Program-made: the position numbers and the translations under genes | From: Sipunculus nudus | Lineage: Eukaryota; Annelida; Sipuncula; Golfingiida; Sipunculidae | Length of the DNA stretch: 64,000 nt | Direction of reading: 5' to 3' | Assembly (NCBI GenBank): GCA_026874595.1 | Contig: CM049309.1 | Location: 2,704,076-2,768,075 of the forward strand | Part shown: positions 59,864 to 64,000 of the stretch, in pieces | Numbering within the stretch: position 1 is the stretch's first letter | Layout of the letters: the number at the start of each line of letters is the position of its first letter | Notes under the pieces: model-generated | What the model was told of the DNA's origin: nothing | Seen by the model: only the letters and a program-made list of their open reading frames with translations | The model's database searches: none

Positions 59864-60813
59864 TTATGGAAATGGAAATTAACCAAATAATAGAATGTCT
59901 TTGTATAATAGTCCCTTATGGTAGTGTTACAAAATAAGGAGGTTCCGCCATATAATTATTTAATAATAGCGTGACTCAAATGGCAGATGCTCCTCCTTGC
60001 ATACAACAGAAACTATAAGACAGAGAGGTTATTAAGATGACCACAAAAATTTATTCTCAAAGAACTACAAAAACAGATACATGCACTGCCTGAGATTACA
60101 TTATGTATGCATATCTGTACGAACCAGAAAGTTCTCTAGTGCCAGGAGGTAAATAAGCCTTACCGAGTTGCTGTAAAATATCCTATATGATTGACTCATT
60201 ACAGTAATGGTTTGCTGAGTTGTTTTTGATGTTATCATTTCGTCTTGGAATTTGTCGTGTTTAAAGCCCCATAAGCCGATGTGGCGCACATGGTAAGAGT
60301 AAATTATAGCATTTTTGCACCAATCTTGTTATTACAGGCTGTCATTCAGGATCAGTTGAATGCAATTGGGTGTTAAAGGCTAAGCGTATACTGCGTCATC
60401 ACATTTCTCAGTGGCATTTAGCGGTTTTGTGAATCTGTATTTAGGGTAGTAAGCGAAGAGTACTGTTATCAACTTTAATGGTAAATGTTGTTTCATTTAA
60501 GTAAGTAAATGGGGCTCGCATAGATCAGATATGATGTTTATGCCTCAGAGTTTCTTCTCCATGTATAATCCACGGGGTGTTTAATCCATGTATAATCCGT
60601 GTCTACACTGTGTCTGGAAGTAAACAAAGGCAGTATCTGACGTTATGATGGTTGCATATTATTCATGTATCGCTGAAGAATATTAATGTCTTACTATTTA
60701 CAAGAACATTCAGAATATCTGTCTATTTATATGACAAATTTATGTTCTTGGTCAGGTTAATAGTTGTCTGGGTATTTGTTACAGTTTATGTGCAGGTTTC
60801 TTGATTCTTCTCA
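59864..60813. other. Gene-free stretch
   Basis: AT-rich sequence; no coding frame with support and no repeats recognised. Confidence 0.5.
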
Positions 60814-61617
60814 CAGGGTTGGGGCCAGGTACAAGTGAAAGTACCTAGGTACAAGTACAAGTACTTGTGAATTGGCCAGGTACAGGTACTTGATTTTCAC
60901 AGAGTACCTAGGTACAGGTACTTTAGAAAGTGCCTAGGTACAGGTACATTTATTTTATGATCACTTTAAAGACATTTTACAGATAAAAATTAATTATTGT
61001 ATATGCAAGTTAACATGCTTTTTTTCTATTAAACAATATTGAAGTCATTTGCTAAAGTATATTTTATTAGAACTTATTATCTGTATGGCACAATACATTC
61101 ACAAACATGATATGCAAGTGTATTAAAAGTCCATTAAGTGCACCAAGTAGAGTATGACACCATACATTCACAAACCTGAAATTCAAGTGTATTGAAGTCC
61201 ATTAAGTACACAAAGTACAGTATGACACCATACTTCACAAACATGATATTTGTGTACTAAAAATTCATTAAGAGCACCAAGTACAGACTGTACAGTATAA
61301 TCAAATGATTTGCTCAGTTAGTGGTTACAGCTGATTTCACATGTGTGACCATTCAGAAGGTATTATAACAATTCAGTTCATGAGCAGTTTATCACACTGA
61401 TGGCTTGCTGATTATTTTACACTACATATAACCAAATTTATTACTAAAAGAGAAAAAAAAACTAAAAATACTTAAAATATGTAAATGTACCTAGAGTACC
61501 TTGTACCAAGTACAGGTACAAGATACTTCCTACTCACGACCGGCAGGTACAGGAACAGGTACTCTGAAATGTGTACCTACGTACAGGTACAGGTACAAGT
61601 ACCTGGCCCCAACCCTG
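60814..61617. mobile_element. 804-bp non-autonomous hAT-type element
   Basis: Perfect 19-bp terminal inverted repeats CAGGGTTGGGGCCAGGTAC (60814-60832, inverted at 61599-61617), CAGGG being a common hAT terminus. Subterminal regions are dense in GGTAC/GTACC motifs on both sides. Flanks TCTTCTCA and CCTGTTCA agree at 5 of 8 positions, a possibly decayed target duplication. About 61085-61285 holds three 75-bp units (CATTCACAAACATGATAT with CATTAAGTGCACCAAGTA). No transposase. Confidence 0.82.
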
Positions 61618-62418
61618 CCTGTTCAGTATGTAATATTGGATGTAAATTAGAACTGTTTTCTTACACAATATTTCCCATCTGCATATATACTTATGTCATA
61701 CAAGGATTTCTTTGAAGTGAATAAATAATAGGCTTGTATTTTCCAGAGGAGGAAACTTTAAAACTGATTTATGTCATTTAGTCTATAATATATGTGTGAA
61801 CTTGTTACAAATGTTCATGTGTGAGGTAAAGAGAGATATTCTTAAAAATATATCCATTGTTTCAGTTATCACGTAGCTCAAGTTTTTCAAACAGCTGATG
61901 TAGTCAATGTCAAAAAGCTGATGTATAGGAAGAATGAATAAAGCTTCAGTGGGGGCATCTGCATATTTATTGTTTGTCGTTGCAAAGGGGTTATACAAAC
62001 CTTCAATAAGGTCATGGTGATTTATATTCTGCAAGCTGTGTTCTGGAAACATCAATTTCACTGTTTGAACCAGTAGCTAATATTCAATCATGCCTAGTAT
62101 CACTGTTTTGCCCAAAACAATCAAGTAATGTTCTTTACGTGTACAAATCTTTCTGCCCTAAATGATTTTGACCTGCAGGTGGTGCCACCTATGTTGACCT
62201 ACTTTGTGCAGCCCAAAATGGTCTTTTCTGCTTTTTCTTAGATATGTCATAAAGTATTAATATTTTGGCTTTCATATCAAAGTAAATATTTGCTTAAAGA
62301 AAGCAGAATTAAATGAGTATGGATTCAGTCAGGTTATTTTTCAAGATGGCATCCCTATAGAACTTCAAATTGTGTCGATCACAAAATTTGACAACTTGAT
62401 GTGATTCCGTATATGACA
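61618..62418. other. Gene-free stretch with one satellite-B-like core
   Basis: A single GGTGGTGCCACC core at about 62179-62190. Otherwise no recognised feature. Confidence 0.5.
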
Positions 62419-62930
62419 GGGTTGGGCAAAACCCGGGTTTTAAGCATAAAACCCAGCCCAGTGGGCCGGTGCGCAGAAATTCAAACAAAACGTAACAACA
62501 AAGGCTGCGTGCACACCTCGCTGGCTGGTTTCAGTTCTGCAGACAACAGATACATGGGTATGCTAACACAGTCATAATGTCATAATCGAATCGGTCGATG
62601 ATGCGAGAATGCAGAGGGAGCAAGTTAAATTCGACCGGAAACTCATCAAGCGGCGCTTGAAGCGCGGCGATGGGTGGAGCCAGGATGCCTGTCGAGTGTT
62701 TGTTTATTGGCATCTGATTGGCTGCTTGTCACATCGTACGCACGTTTATTTCAGTGGACAACAAACCGCCATCTGGTGTTCAAATATATCATAAACGGTC
62801 AAAGCTGGCAGCGTGAAAATCAGTTGCTTCTTTAGAAGCACAAGATTTCTGCTGCCTTGGGAGTGTAGTTTTACTGGGTAAACCTGGGTTTTATGGGTTT
62901 AACAGGTTTTATGGGCAATATAGTCTCAAA
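62419..62930. mobile_element. Probable hAT-like element, partial
   Basis: Left end CAGGGTTGGGCAAAACCCGG matches a widespread hAT-type terminus. The right side (62875-62925) repeats AAACCTGGGTTTTATGGG but lacks a matching CCAACCCTG end. Sequence between is GC-richer (62440-62770) with no clear transposase. Confidence 0.5.
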
Positions 62931-63229
62931 TGGCAACTGACTGAACTCAAAATTTCTTGTACCAGCTTGGGAAATACTGTGATCAGTATGATTCTTTGCT
63001 TTAAAATAAATATAACTATATAACCTACCATATTTTGTAACTCCCATTGTTTCAATCATATTTCTATCTGAATGTACCATTTGTATTAATTAATGATTTT
63101 GAAATAATTTCCTTTGTATCAATGAAAGATTGAAAGTGGAAGGATTACTTATTCGGTCTACAAAAACTGGCTAACTGGTTGACACAAAATGGTTACCATT
63201 GGGTCCAAAATGGGTCCATCCAGTCTTCT

Positions 63230-64000
63230 CATAAACCGGACAGGTGGCACCACCTACCTTCTTGTTTTTGTAGAATAACTTAATGCCTTTTTCTGAGGAG
63301 TGATTTGCTGTATTACTATTAGTCTGAAATTATACATATCCATAGATATTTGACTCCTCCATCTTGCACTTGAGACTGGTGGGACCATCTGCAATCATTT
63401 TTGCTTGACATCCATCCGTACATTTGCTGTGGGTGAAAATTGCTCATATCTAAGAAGTGGTTCAAGGTATTGGTCTGAAATTTTGCATGTCCGTCCATCT
63501 TGGAAAGTTTTCTTGTAAACCATACAGGTGGCACCACCTTCCTTCCTGTTTTTGTAGAATAAATTAATGCCTTTTCTGAGAAGTGATTTACCATATTGGC
63601 CTGAAATTGTGCATATCAATAGATCTTGGACTCCTCCATCTTGTACTCAAGACTGGTTGCACCAATTGCAATCCTTTTACCATGGCATCCACCCGTACAT
63701 TTGCGGGTACATTTTTTGGGTGAAAATTGCTCATTTCTCAGGATTGGTTCAATGTGTTGGTCTGAAATTTGGCATGTGCATTCATCTAAAAAAGTTTACC
63801 AGAGAGGTGGCACCACCTACAATACATTTGTATAGTGTCCATCTTTGCATTTGCCATCTGTTCATCTAAGTGGTTTTTCAGTGTATTGGGTTAATATTGT
63901 GCATGTCCATAGATCTTCATCACCTCCATCTCGTAGACAAGACTGGTGGCGCCATTTGCAATCATTTTCCCATGGCCAGTGGCGTAAGTTTATCTTCCAG
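63230..64000 (+). repeat. Satellite B (GGTGGCGCCACC core), about 6 units, running off the window
   Basis: Cores at about 63243, 63378, 63528, 63654, 63805 and 63944, spaced roughly 125-150 bp. Same unit elements and orientation as 27500-28640, such as GGTCTGAAATTTTGCATGTCC and ATCTTGNACTNNAGACTGGT. No gene here; short frames such as KLSKMDGH on the minus strand recur because the DNA repeats. Confidence 0.9.

Overview
The window is nuclear DNA of an invertebrate animal. It is AT-rich, its genes are split by GT-AG introns, and it is crowded with tandem repeats and transposon remnants. The repeat style and gene set suggest a lophotrochozoan, most likely a mollusc such as a bivalve; this is inference, and the sequence does not fix the species. 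Gene models were assembled by hand from splice signals and reading phase.

Genes, left to right. (1) An EPS15/EPS15L1-type endocytic adaptor on the minus strand, ATG at 25497, twelve exons visible down to 715 (three EH domains, then the start of the coiled coil); its 3' part lies off the left edge. (2) Inside its 11.7-kb intron 10, on the opposite strand, a complete six-exon FAM187A-like membrane protein (1917-11862, 423 aa). (3) A short three-exon gene for an unrecognised 101-aa single-pass membrane protein (29493-31376, plus). (4) A complete seven-exon glycine amidinotransferase (GATM/AGAT) on the minus strand (40200-32844, 404 aa), convergent with gene 3, with a decayed second copy of its exon 3 at 37604-37703. 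(5) A probable two-exon secreted cysteine-containing protein (58616-59356, plus).

Mobile DNA. From 42629 to 52679 lies a decayed Ty3/Gypsy LTR retrotransposon on the minus strand, with integrase domains upstream of reverse transcriptase (Gmr1-type order), a tRNA-Pro-like primer site and a SCAN-like capsid region. A 3.2-kb inverted-repeat element with a 9-bp target duplication sits at the edge of its 3' LTR. Next come two non-LTR reverse transcriptase remnants (54055-54330 minus, 54440-56764 plus), two Mutator-like MITEs inserted 6 bp apart (57845-58526), a hairpin MITE (59700-59863), and a 0.8-kb hAT-type element (60814-61617).

Tandem and dispersed repeats fill much of the rest. A roughly 120-150 bp satellite with the palindromic core GGTGGCGCCACC forms arrays at 27500-28640, 63230-64000 and, inverted, 18440-18830. 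Minisatellites of 45, 28, 69, 33 and 45 bp lie in introns; the 69-bp one copies an EPS15-like exon end together with its splice donor. A repeat class ending in a conserved 29-nt hairpin occurs at three places.
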